Shown in pieces: positions 1 through 4,998 of a stretch of 11,039 nucleotides of DNA (position 1 is its first letter; each line of letters starts with the position of its first letter). The notes below the pieces were generated by a model. That model made no database searches and was not told where the DNA came from. It saw nothing but the letters and a program-made list of their open reading frames with translations. A program made the translations under genes and the position numbers. The DNA comes from JAJZJT01 sp049964655 (GTDB lineage: Bacteria; Actinomycetota; Acidimicrobiia; Acidimicrobiales; RAAP-2): the NCBI GenBank assembly GCA_049964655.1, contig JBMFXC010000084.1, positions 1-11,039 of the forward strand, written 5' to 3'.

Positions 1-47
1 GGCTCGTCAGCGGAGGAGCGATCGGGCCCGGTCTCGGCAGAGGTCAT
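1..47 (-). CDS. Partial divergent ORF, N-terminus only
   Basis: On the minus strand an ATG at 47-45 opens a reading frame that runs off the left edge after 15 full codons (M-T-S-A-E-T-G-P-D-R-S-S-A-D-E). The stretch is polar and looks like a disordered N-terminus, so no function can be read. Support comes from the divergent position facing the thioesterase gene and from a GATACT hexamer exactly six bases before the ATG, matching the leaderless-start pattern of other genes here. A run of four G directly before the ATG is too close to be a normal ribosome site. The piece is too short to be sure it is a gene. Confidence 0.35.
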   Translation of the reverse strand, partial: MTSAETGPDRSSADE

Positions 48-53
48 CCCCTA

Positions 54-59
54 AGTATC
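54..59 (-). promoter_or_regulatory. Candidate -10 element of the divergent partial gene
   Basis: On the minus strand GATACT is followed by six bases (TAGGGG) and then ATG. This spacing would start the transcript at the start codon. The first base departs from the TANNNT consensus and no clear -35 is visible. Confidence 0.3.
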
Positions 60-76
60 GACCATGGCGTCCGCGG

Positions 77-82
77 TAGGTT
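77..82 (+). promoter_or_regulatory. Candidate -10 for leaderless thioesterase transcript
   Basis: TAGGTT fits the actinobacterial TANNNT -10 consensus. It is followed by six bases (CACGGG) and then the GTG start at 89, so transcription would begin at or next to the start codon. No Shine-Dalgarno sequence is present, which fits a leaderless mRNA. Confidence 0.5.
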
Positions 83-88
83 CACGGG

Positions 89-517
89 GTGGTGGACGGA
101 CGTCCTGACGTGCCGGTACAGGTACCGGCGAACTGCGAGCTCACCCTCGGGATGCGGTGCGTGGACAAGGCCGTGCCGGGTCGGACGGTGTGGACGATGC
201 GGGCAGACGAACGCTTCGCCAACCCGGCCGGCGTGCTCCAAGGAGGGTTCCTCGGCGCCATGGCCGACTCGGCGATGGGATCGGCCACCATCACCTACGC
301 CCGGGCGGCCGGCCGACGGGTGCTTGCCTCCAACGTCGAGATGAAGACCACCTTCATCGCACCCGCCCGCGTCGGTTCGGTGCTCGAGTGCCGGGCGTGG
401 GTGGTGACGGGCGGCCAGCGAGTCGCCTTCGCCGAAGCCGAGATCGTCGACGACGCCGGTCGCCTGGTGGCCAGGGCGAGCTCGACCTACCTGTTCAGCG
501 AGCGCGGCAGGAGGTAG
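89..517 (+). CDS. PaaI-family hotdog-fold thioesterase
   Basis: A 142-residue protein with the length and layout of single-domain hotdog acyl-CoA thioesterases (PaaI/YbgC-like superfamily), which hydrolyse acyl-CoA thioesters in the cytoplasm. The motif around residues 45-60 (N45-P-A-G-V-L-Q51-G-G, then D60) matches the active-site loop and the start of the long central helix. The often-seen HGG is QGG here, a common variant. Residues 81-100 (SNVEMKTTFIAPARVGS) and 108-135 look like the later beta strands of the fold. The GTG at 89 has no ribosome site but lies six bases after a TAGGTT hexamer. The substrate cannot be told from sequence. No operon partner is evident: the gene stands alone between a divergent ORF and a promoter-bearing gap. 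Confidence 0.85.
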   Translation: MVDGRPDVPVQVPANCELTLGMRCVDKAVPGRTVWTMRADERFANPAGVLQGGFLGAMADSAMGSATITYARAAGRRVLASNVEMKTTFIAPARVGSVLECRAWVVTGGQRVAFAEAEIVDDAGRLVARASSTYLFSERGRR

Positions 518-591
518 CCCGCCTTGTGCCGCGGCGCTCGGGCTCGCGCTCGGCGCCCGTCGTGTCGCGGTGGCCCACGATGCGCACGATC

Positions 592-597
592 TATAGT
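592..597 (+). promoter_or_regulatory. Candidate -10 (TATAGT) of the holin-like/trmI operon
   Basis: TATAGT is the most AT-rich hexamer in the 191-base gap 518-708 and is close to the sigma-70-type consensus. Transcription would start near 604, giving a leader of about 105 nt before the GTG at 709. No convincing -35 is visible 16-18 bases upstream. I see no gene in the rest of this gap. Confidence 0.5.
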
Positions 598-610
598 CGA
601 CCCGTTCAGG

Positions 611-640
611 GCCGGGTCGGGTTGGCCCGACGGTCCCGGC
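611..640 (+). promoter_or_regulatory. Leader hairpin downstream of the 592 promoter
   Basis: GTCGGG (616-621) and CCCGAC (626-631) form a perfect 6-bp stem with a TTGG loop. GCCGG (611-615) and CCGGC (636-640) extend it across a 4-nt bulge. It begins a few bases after the inferred transcription start. It could stabilise the 5' end or act as a regulatory structure. GC-rich DNA forms such stems by chance. Confidence 0.3.
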
Positions 641-708
641 GACGACCACCGCGACGAACGAACGGAGCCCTGTTGTCAGGTCGGACGCAGTCGAGGCGGG
701 GAGGACGG

Positions 709-1050
709 GTGGGCGACCGGACGCGCACGGCCGGCCAGGACGTCCTCTCCCTGGTCGTCGAGTACGCCAAGCAAGAGACGCTCGAGCCGCTGAAGGGCCT
801 TGGGCGGTTCGTGGTCTTCGGCGTTGCCGGTTCGGTCCTCGGTGCGGTCGGGCTGGTGGTCTGCGCCGTGGGACTGCTCCGGCTCCTGCAGGGAGAGACC
901 GGCGGGACGTTCGCCGGCAATTGGTCGTGGGCGCCCTACCTGCTCTGCGCGGTGGTGGTGCTGGTCGCCACCGGGGCGGCGATCGCCGCAGTGGGCCGGG
1001 GTACCTCACGCCGCTCCGGTGGAGGACACGGCAACAAGGAGGAACGGTGA
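709..1050 (+). CDS. Two-helix membrane protein, holin-superfamily-like
   Basis: A 113-residue protein. About 35 polar or amphipathic residues (QDVLSLVVEYAKQETLEPLKG) precede two hydrophobic segments near residues 41-62 and 77-97, and a basic, Gly-rich tail follows. The layout resembles the small actinobacterial 'phage holin family' proteins (Act_III type), which are chromosomal membrane proteins of unclear role and not lysis genes. The GTG at 709 is chosen because GGGGAGGA (698-705) sits just upstream. A TTG at 673 in the same frame, preceded by GGAG, would add 12 basic residues. The stop TGA overlaps the next start (GTGA), so the two are probably translationally coupled. It heads the operon ending in trmI. 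The family assignment is tentative; the membrane topology is clear. Confidence 0.7.
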   Translation: MGDRTRTAGQDVLSLVVEYAKQETLEPLKGLGRFVVFGVAGSVLGAVGLVVCAVGLLRLLQGETGGTFAGNWSWAPYLLCAVVVLVATGAAIAAVGRGTSRRSGGGHGNKEER

Positions 1051-1268
1051 ACCGGACGGCGACCGACGTGGGCCCTATCACCCGTGACGACCTCGAAGCC
1101 GGGTTCCGCCGTCTCCAGGGCGAAGCGGCGTCGGAGGTGACCTCGGCGCGATCGGGTTTGGTGACCGCCGGCCTGGCCGCCGCGCTGGTGGCACTCGTGC
1201 TCGCGTACCTGGCTGGCCGACGCCGAGGGCGGTCGCGGTCGGCCGTCGTCGAGATCCGCCGGATCTGA
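1047..1268 (+). CDS. Small single-helix membrane protein, unknown function
   Basis: A 73-residue protein with a polar N-terminal half (residues 11-34, helical and charged, ITRDDLEAGFRRLQGEAASE), one hydrophobic segment at about residues 38-56, and a strongly basic tail (GRRRGRSRS) ending in VVEIRRI. The positive tail predicts that the C-terminus stays in the cytoplasm. The start GTG overlaps the previous stop by four bases, and AAGGAGG (1036-1042) is an excellent ribosome site four bases upstream. I do not recognise a named family. The coupling to the holin-like gene suggests the two products act together, for example as a small membrane complex, but this is inference. Confidence 0.75.
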   Translation: MNRTATDVGPITRDDLEAGFRRLQGEAASEVTSARSGLVTAGLAAALVALVLAYLAGRRRGRSRSAVVEIRRI

Positions 1269-1281
1269 CCGGGTGGGTCCC

Positions 1282-1494
1282 GTGACCAACCGCCTGGCTC
1301 GCTCTGCCTTCCGGCGGGCGCGCCGAGGCGGGCACCCTCTCTGGCTGGTCCTCGCTGCGGCGGCGTGGACGTTGGGCCGGGCGCGCCGTCCGTCGTCCCC
1401 GACGTACCGGGCGGTCGTCCGCCAAGGGAGCGACCTTGTGGTCACCGTCCGGGCCCCCGAGGGACGGCGACGCCGCCGGCGCGCCGCCCGGTGA
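1282..1494 (+). CDS. Small basic protein with one hydrophobic segment, unknown
   Basis: A 70-residue protein, very rich in Arg, with a short hydrophobic stretch at about residues 20-31 (PLWLVLAAAAWTLG) between two basic regions, and an Arg run near the C-terminus. No family is recognised. The ORF lies 13 bases after the previous stop, and its TGA overlaps the trmI GTG (GTGA). That packing is the main evidence that it is translated. GTG at 1273 is an alternative start three codons upstream. Neither has a good ribosome site. The composition could partly reflect GC-rich non-coding sequence, so this is the least certain member of the operon. Confidence 0.55.
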   Translation: MTNRLARSAFRRARRGGHPLWLVLAAAAWTLGRARRPSSPTYRAVVRQGSDLVVTVRAPEGRRRRRRAAR

Positions 1495-2384
1495 GGGCAG
1501 GACCGGGGACGCTCCGGGGGCACGGGTCCCTGGCCGACGGCGAACGGGTCCTGCTCGTCGACGCCAAGGACCGGCGCTATCTCGTCACGTTGCGAGCAGG
1601 CACGCGGTTCCACACCCATGCCGGCATCGTCGACCACGACGACCTGATCGGCCAGATGGAGGGGACGACGGTGTCCGGGTCGACCGGTCGTCGCTTCTTG
1701 GTGGTGCGACCGACGCTCGCTGATGTCGTGCTGAAGATGCCCCGTGGGGCCCAGGTCGTCTACCCGAAGGACCTGGCCGTCATGGTGTCGTCGGCGGACA
1801 TCGCCCCCGGAGACCGGGTGCTCGAGGCCGGCGTGGGCTCCGGAGCGCTGTCGATGGCGCTGCTGCGCGCCGGCGCCTCGGTGGTGGGCTACGAGCTGCG
1901 CGAGGACTTCGCAGCGCGAGCTACGGCCAACGTGGTGGCCATGGCCGGAGAGGGGGCCCCCTATCGCGTGGAGCTGCGCGACGTCTACGCCGGCATCGAC
2001 GAGGTGGTCGACCGGGTGGTCCTCGACCTTCCCGAGCCGTGGCGGGTGCTGCCCCACCTGCCCGGTGCGCTCCGCTTCGGTGGCATCGTGTGCGCCTACC
2101 TGCCCACCATCAACCAGACGGCCCAGCTCCGGGCTGCGCTCGACGCGGGCCCCTTCGGTCTCACTACGACGGTCGAGGTGCTCCACCGGACCTGGCACAT
2201 CGAGGCCCGCTCGGTGCGGCCGGACCACCGGATGGTGGGCCACACCGGGTTCATCACCACGTCCCGTCTCCTGGCGCCCGACCCCCAAGCAGCCGGCTCA
2301 CCTGGGGCACCGGAGGTACCTGGGGCACTGTCCGGGCTGCCCGACCCGGCGGTGGGGCCGGAAGCTGACGGGGCCGGAAGCTGA
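1491..2384 (+). CDS. trmI: tRNA (adenine-58-N1)-methyltransferase TrmI
   Basis: A 297-residue SAM-dependent enzyme that makes 1-methyladenosine at position 58 in the T-loop of tRNA, working as a homotetramer in the family. The N-terminal beta domain (about residues 15-75, GERVLLVDAKDRRYLVTL and FHTHAGIVDHDDLIGQ) is typical. It is followed by RGAQVVYPKD (85-94), the SAM-binding loop EAGVGSGALS (112-121), YELRED (134-139), the conserved DLPEPW (179-184) and GHTGFI (250-255). The GTG at 1491 overlaps the preceding stop and puts the first domain at the normal distance from the N-terminus; an upstream extension in this frame looks non-coding. The last ~35 residues, after LLAPDPQ, are a Gly/Pro/Ala-rich tail, and its end and stop codon lie inside a 16-bp tandem repeat. 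Proximity to the proteasome locus is often seen in actinobacteria. Confidence 0.93.
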   Translation: MRAGPGTLRGHGSLADGERVLLVDAKDRRYLVTLRAGTRFHTHAGIVDHDDLIGQMEGTTVSGSTGRRFLVVRPTLADVVLKMPRGAQVVYPKDLAVMVSSADIAPGDRVLEAGVGSGALSMALLRAGASVVGYELREDFAARATANVVAMAGEGAPYRVELRDVYAGIDEVVDRVVLDLPEPWRVLPHLPGALRFGGIVCAYLPTINQTAQLRAALDAGPFGLTTTVEVLHRTWHIEARSVRPDHRMVGHTGFITTSRLLAPDPQAAGSPGAPEVPGALSGLPDPAVGPEADGAGS

Positions 2385-2412
2385 CGGGGCCGGAAGCTGA
2401 CGGGGCCGGAAG
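2354..2412. repeat. 16-bp tandem repeat covering the trmI stop codon
   Basis: Three perfect copies of GAAGCTGACGGGGCCG (2361-2376, 2377-2392, 2393-2408) are flanked by a partial copy on each side. Each copy contains one TGA, at 2366, 2382 and 2398. The period is not a multiple of three, so the three TGAs fall in three different frames; trmI uses the middle one. Confidence 0.95.
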
Positions 2413-2418
2413 TCGCCA

Positions 2419-2447
2419 GGCAGGTCGTCCTGCCCTCGGCCGAGGGC
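2419..2447. terminator. Candidate bidirectional terminator between trmI and ferredoxin
   Basis: Two stems overlap by three bases: GGCAGG-TCGT-CCTGCC (2419-2434) and the 16-base perfect palindrome 2432-2447 (GCCCTC-GGCC-GAGGGC). They lie between convergent genes, where a terminator is expected. There is no U-tract on either side, so this is not a classic intrinsic terminator. The stems are mutually exclusive at their shared bases. Confidence 0.45.
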
Positions 2448-2461
2448 CCGTTGGTACCCGA

Positions 2462-2531
2462 GGGGCCTGGCAGGTGGGGCCTGGCAGGTCAGGTCTGGCA
2501 GGTGGGGCCTGGCAGGTGGGGTCTGGCAGCT
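2462..2531. repeat. 14-bp tandem repeat next to the ferredoxin stop
   Basis: Five units of consensus GGGGCCTGGCAGGT start at 2462, 2476, 2490, 2504 and 2518. Units 1, 2 and 4 are identical; units 3 and 5 carry two or three changes. Each unit contains CCTGGCAGG or a near copy, an odd-centred palindrome. The array ends two bases before the ferredoxin stop complement (2534) and is non-coding. Confidence 0.93.
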
Positions 2532-2533
2532 CG

Positions 2534-2770
2534 TCAGTCGCGCTCGATGAAGATGCACTCGCCGGGGCACTCCTCGGAGGCCTCGACCACTGCGTCCTCG
2601 AGCTCCCCGGGCACCGCCGCCATGCCCGCGGCCCCACCGGGGTCGTTCTTCACGCTGTCGCCGTCCTTGACGTAGGCCAGGCCGTCGTCGAGGAGGGTGA
2701 ACACTGCCGGGGCGATCTCCTCGCAGAGGCCGTCACCCGTGCAGAGATCCTGGTCGATCCAGACCTTCAT
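2534..2770 (-). CDS. Small ferredoxin, [3Fe-4S]-type motif
   Basis: A 78-residue acidic electron carrier. Cys10-T-G-Asp13-G-L-Cys16 near the N-terminus and Cys68-Pro69 near the C-terminus form the ligand pattern of single-cluster ferredoxins in which Asp takes the place of the second cysteine, which usually means a [3Fe-4S] cluster. Cys72 (ECPGEC) is an extra cysteine nearby. WIDQDLCTGDGLC and DDGLAYVK are very like the ferredoxins found beside actinobacterial proteasome genes. The ATG at 2770 puts the first ligand at residue 10; GGAG lies about 12 bases upstream. A GTG at 2809 in frame would add 13 residues, and related proteins do carry N-terminal extensions, so that start is possible. The gene is transcribed divergently from arc. 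Its redox partner is not in the window. Confidence 0.9.
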   Translation of the reverse strand: MKVWIDQDLCTGDGLCEEIAPAVFTLLDDGLAYVKDGDSVKNDPGGAAGMAAVPGELEDAVVEASEECPGECIFIERD

Positions 2771-2889
2771 CAGTACGCGTCTCTCCAGAGTCGGCCCGAC
2801 CGGCACCACCGTGCGCGACCGGGTGCGTCGTCAACGGGCGGTCGGCACCGGTGGGAGGCGCCTCCGACCCAGGCGGACCGGTCACCCAT
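2770..2889 (-). CDS. Possible 39-codon leader ORF before the ferredoxin
   Basis: On the minus strand an ATG (2889-2887) opens 39 codons rich in Arg, Gly, Pro and Trp with two cysteines. Its TGA shares its last base with the ferredoxin ATG (TGATG), an arrangement typical of translational coupling. A TAGCAT hexamer lies five bases upstream, which would make the ORF the leaderless first cistron of the ferredoxin mRNA. The peptide resembles no family I know, and ORFs of this size arise easily in GC-rich DNA, so it may be only a 5' leader. Confidence 0.28.
   Translation of the reverse strand: MGDRSAWVGGASHRCRPPVDDAPGRARWCRSGRLWRDAY
2840..2869. promoter_or_regulatory. Nested palindromes in the ferredoxin-arc intergenic region
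   Basis: GGTCGG (2840-2845) and CCGACC (2864-2869) form an outer dyad. Two perfect palindromes lie back to back across its interior and right arm: CACCGGTG (2846-2853) and GGAGGCGCCTCC (2854-2865). This may be a regulator-binding region or an RNA structure in the ferredoxin leader. The gap 2771-3103 holds this, the possible leader ORF and the two promoter-like hexamers; I see no other gene in it. Confidence 0.4.
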
Positions 2890-2894
2890 GACGC

Positions 2895-2900
2895 ATGCTA
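2895..2900 (-). promoter_or_regulatory. Candidate -10 (TAGCAT) for the ferredoxin transcript
   Basis: On the minus strand TAGCAT fits TANNNT and lies five bases before the ATG of the possible leader ORF. It is about 125 bases upstream of the ferredoxin ATG. No -35 is recognisable. Confidence 0.38.
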
Positions 2901-3021
2901 GCCGCGACCGAGGCAAGCCTCCGTTTTGGCGCACCGGCGAACTGGGCGGCGAGGTGCCCGGGGTCGGGGCCACGCAGCGGGGCCGGGGCCGCGATGGGCA
3001 CCGGAGCGGATGCGAGGGCAG

Positions 3022-3027
3022 TAGGGT
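3022..3027 (+). promoter_or_regulatory. Candidate -10 (TAGGGT) for arc
   Basis: TAGGGT fits TANNNT and is identical to the hexamer before dop. Transcription near 3034 would give a leader of about 70 nt containing a ribosome site. No -35 is clear. Confidence 0.35.
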
Positions 3028-3103
3028 CGCGCCAGGAGGCCCGCGGTCGCCCGACCGGGGTGGAAAGCGTGCCGCGTTGAGCGGGTGACGTCGGAGCGAA
3101 GGG

Positions 3104-4897
3104 GTGAGTGCGACGACTGACTTCGGCGACAGGGGAGACGGCAGGAGGCGAGGTGGGCTGGGCGGAGGGCACGACCAGGACGCCGAGGGCCTGCGCGCCC
3201 AATTGGAGGAGGCCGAGTCGGAGATCGCCCTGCTCCGACGCCGCCTGCAGGACAGCCCCCGGCGCGTCCAGGCGCTCGAGGAGCGGCTCCTCGAGGTGAA
3301 GGGCCAGCTCGCCCAGGCCGTCTCCCAGAACGAGAAGCTCACCTTCACGCTCCAGACGGCCAAGGAGCACATCGCCAACCTGCGCGAGGAGGTCGAGAAG
3401 CTGACGCAACCGCCCGCCGCGTACGGCACCTACCTCGGTGTCAACGACGACGGGTCGGTCGACGTGTTCTCCGGGGGGCGAAAGATGCGCGTCTCCCTCC
3501 ATCCGGACCTCGAGCCGTCGAAGCTGTCGCGGGGCGACGAGGTGGTCCTGAACGAGTCGCTCAACGTGGTGCTCGCCCGACCCGGCGAGCGGTCCGGTGA
3601 GGTCGTCGTGGTCAAGGAGCTGCTCGAGGACGGCCGCCGCGCCCTGGTCTACGGCCGAGCGGACGAGGAGCGGGTGGCCGAGCTGGCCGATTGCCTGGTG
3701 GGGGCGCGGCTTCGGGCCGGTGACTCCGTGCTCATGGAGCCTCGGACCGGTCTCCTGGTCGAGAAGCTCCCGCGTCCCGAGGTCGAGGAGCTGGTGCTCG
3801 AGGAGGTCCCCGACGTCACCTACGCCGACGTCGGCGGCCTCGACGCCCAGATCGAAGCCATCACCGACGCCGTCGAGCTTCCCTACCTGCACCGCGACCT
3901 CTATGCCGAGCACCGCCTGCCGGCGCCGAAGGGGATCCTGCTCTACGGCCCGCCGGGCTGTGGGAAGACGCTGATCGCCAAGGCCGTGGCCAACTCGCTG
4001 GCGAAGAAGGTGGCCGAGGTGACCGGCAACACCAACGCCCGCAGCTACTTCTTGAACATCAAGGGGCCGGAGCTGCTGAACAAGTACGTCGGCGAGACCG
4101 AACGCCAGATCAGGCTGGTGTTCCAGCGGGCCCGGGAGAAGTCCGAGGAAGGCGTGCCCGTCATCGTGTTCTTCGACGAGATGGACTCGCTCTTCCGGAC
4201 CCGGGGAACGGGCATCAGCTCGGACATGGAGTCGACCATCGTGCCGCAGCTCCTGGCCGAGATCGACGGCGTCGAGGCCCTCCGCGACGTGATCGTCATC
4301 GGTGCGTCCAACCGCGAGGACCTGATCGACCCGGCGATCCTCCGTCCGGGTCGACTGGACGTGAAGATCCGGATCGAACGACCCGACGAGGCCGCCGCCG
4401 CCCAGATCTTCGGGCGCTACCTGACGGCAGACCTGCCGCTCGACGCCGACGAGGTGCGTTCGCTCGGCGGTGGGGACGCGGCCAAGGCGGCCTCGGCGAT
4501 GATCGAGGCGACGGTGCAGGAGATGTACCGGACCGACGACGACAACCGCTTCCTCGAGGTCACCTACCAGAACGGCGACAAAGAGGTCCTCTACTTCCGC
4601 GACTTCTCCTCGGGGGCGATGATCGAGAACATCGTCCGGCGGGCGAAGAAGCTAGCGATCAAGCGGGCCATCCGGGGCGAGGGCCGCGGCATCCGCACGG
4701 CCGACCTCATCGAGTCCATCCGTCAGGAGTACAAGGAGAACGAGGACCTGCCGAATACGACCAACCCGGACGACTGGGCGAAGATCTCGGGCAAGAAGGG
4801 CGAGCGGATCGTCTACATCCGGACCCTCATCAGCGAGGACCGCGAGACCAAGGGCGGTCGGTCGATCGAGCGCGTGGGGACCGGGCAGTACCTCTGA
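3104..4897 (+). CDS. arc: Proteasome-activating AAA+ ATPase ARC/Mpa
   Basis: A 597-residue hexameric ATPase that binds Pup-tagged proteins, unfolds them and feeds them into the 20S core. After a Gly/Arg-rich start, residues ~28-100 form the heptad-rich coiled coil that captures Pup. Residues ~105-225 are the tandem OB domains (PPAAYGTYLGVNDDGSVDVF onward). The AAA domain follows: Walker A GPPGCGKT (282-289), aromatic pore loop Y328-V329-G330, Walker B VIVFFDE (353-359), sensor N403 and arginine-finger region RPGRLD (414-419). The C-terminus is GQYL, whose penultimate Tyr596 docks into the alpha-ring pockets of the core. The GTG start has GGAG (3093-3096) seven bases upstream. The length is close to that of mycobacterial Mpa (about 610). 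A hairpin just after the stop suggests a transcript end before dop. Confidence 0.97.
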   Translation: MSATTDFGDRGDGRRRGGLGGGHDQDAEGLRAQLEEAESEIALLRRRLQDSPRRVQALEERLLEVKGQLAQAVSQNEKLTFTLQTAKEHIANLREEVEKLTQPPAAYGTYLGVNDDGSVDVFSGGRKMRVSLHPDLEPSKLSRGDEVVLNESLNVVLARPGERSGEVVVVKELLEDGRRALVYGRADEERVAELADCLVGARLRAGDSVLMEPRTGLLVEKLPRPEVEELVLEEVPDVTYADVGGLDAQIEAITDAVELPYLHRDLYAEHRLPAPKGILLYGPPGCGKTLIAKAVANSLAKKVAEVTGNTNARSYFLNIKGPELLNKYVGETERQIRLVFQRAREKSEEGVPVIVFFDEMDSLFRTRGTGISSDMESTIVPQLLAEIDGVEALRDVIVIGASNREDLIDPAILRPGRLDVKIRIERPDEAAAAQIFGRYLTADLPLDADEVRSLGGGDAAKAASAMIEATVQEMYRTDDDNRFLEVTYQNGDKEVLYFRDFSSGAMIENIVRRAKKLAIKRAIRGEGRGIRTADLIESIRQEYKENEDLPNTTNPDDWAKISGKKGERIVYIRTLISEDRETKGGRSIERVGTGQYL

Positions 4898-4900
4898 CCT

Positions 4901-4930
4901 GCTGGCTCGGACCACGGCAAGCGAGCCGGC
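4901..4930 (+). terminator. Hairpin directly downstream of arc
   Basis: GCTGGCTCG (4901-4909) pairs with CGAGCCGGC (4922-4930), nine pairs with one G-U and a 12-nt loop, starting three bases after the arc stop. There is no U-tract, so it may reduce read-through or protect the 3' end instead of acting as a strict terminator. Confidence 0.45.
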
Positions 4931-4959
4931 CACGCGGGTGCCCGGCTGCCGTCGCGGAT

Positions 4960-4975
4960 GCGGGCTGTCGCCCGC
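4960..4975 (+). other. Second hairpin between arc and dop
   Basis: GCGGGC-TGTC-GCCCGC is a perfect 6-bp stem with a tetraloop, 11 bases before the candidate dop -10 hexamer. With the 4901 stem it makes the 101-base gap strongly structured. Confidence 0.4.
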
Positions 4976-4986
4976 TCCGGCTCGGA

Positions 4987-4992
4987 TAGGGT
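4987..4992 (+). promoter_or_regulatory. Candidate -10 for leaderless dop transcript
   Basis: TAGGGT is followed by six bases (CGAGCC) and then the dop GTG at 4999. No Shine-Dalgarno sequence precedes dop. The geometry equals that seen before the thioesterase and tat genes. Confidence 0.5.
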
Positions 4993-4998
4993 CGAGCC

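Noticed and set aside
673..708. TTG at 673 as start of the holin-like gene
   Set aside because: It adds only a basic, poorly structured stretch, and the GTG at 709 has a better ribosome site. It remains possible.
709..1050. Prophage remnant, based on the holin-like protein
   Set aside because: No other phage gene, integrase or attachment repeat is visible; such proteins are ordinary chromosomal membrane proteins in actinobacteria.
936..2288. Long minus-strand open frame opposite the membrane genes and trmI (450 codons)
   Set aside because: Antisense shadow of recognised plus-strand coding sequence, with His/Arg-rich composition and no domain.
2462..2531. CRISPR-like array
   Set aside because: Units are 14 bases and directly abutting, with no spacers and no cas genes.
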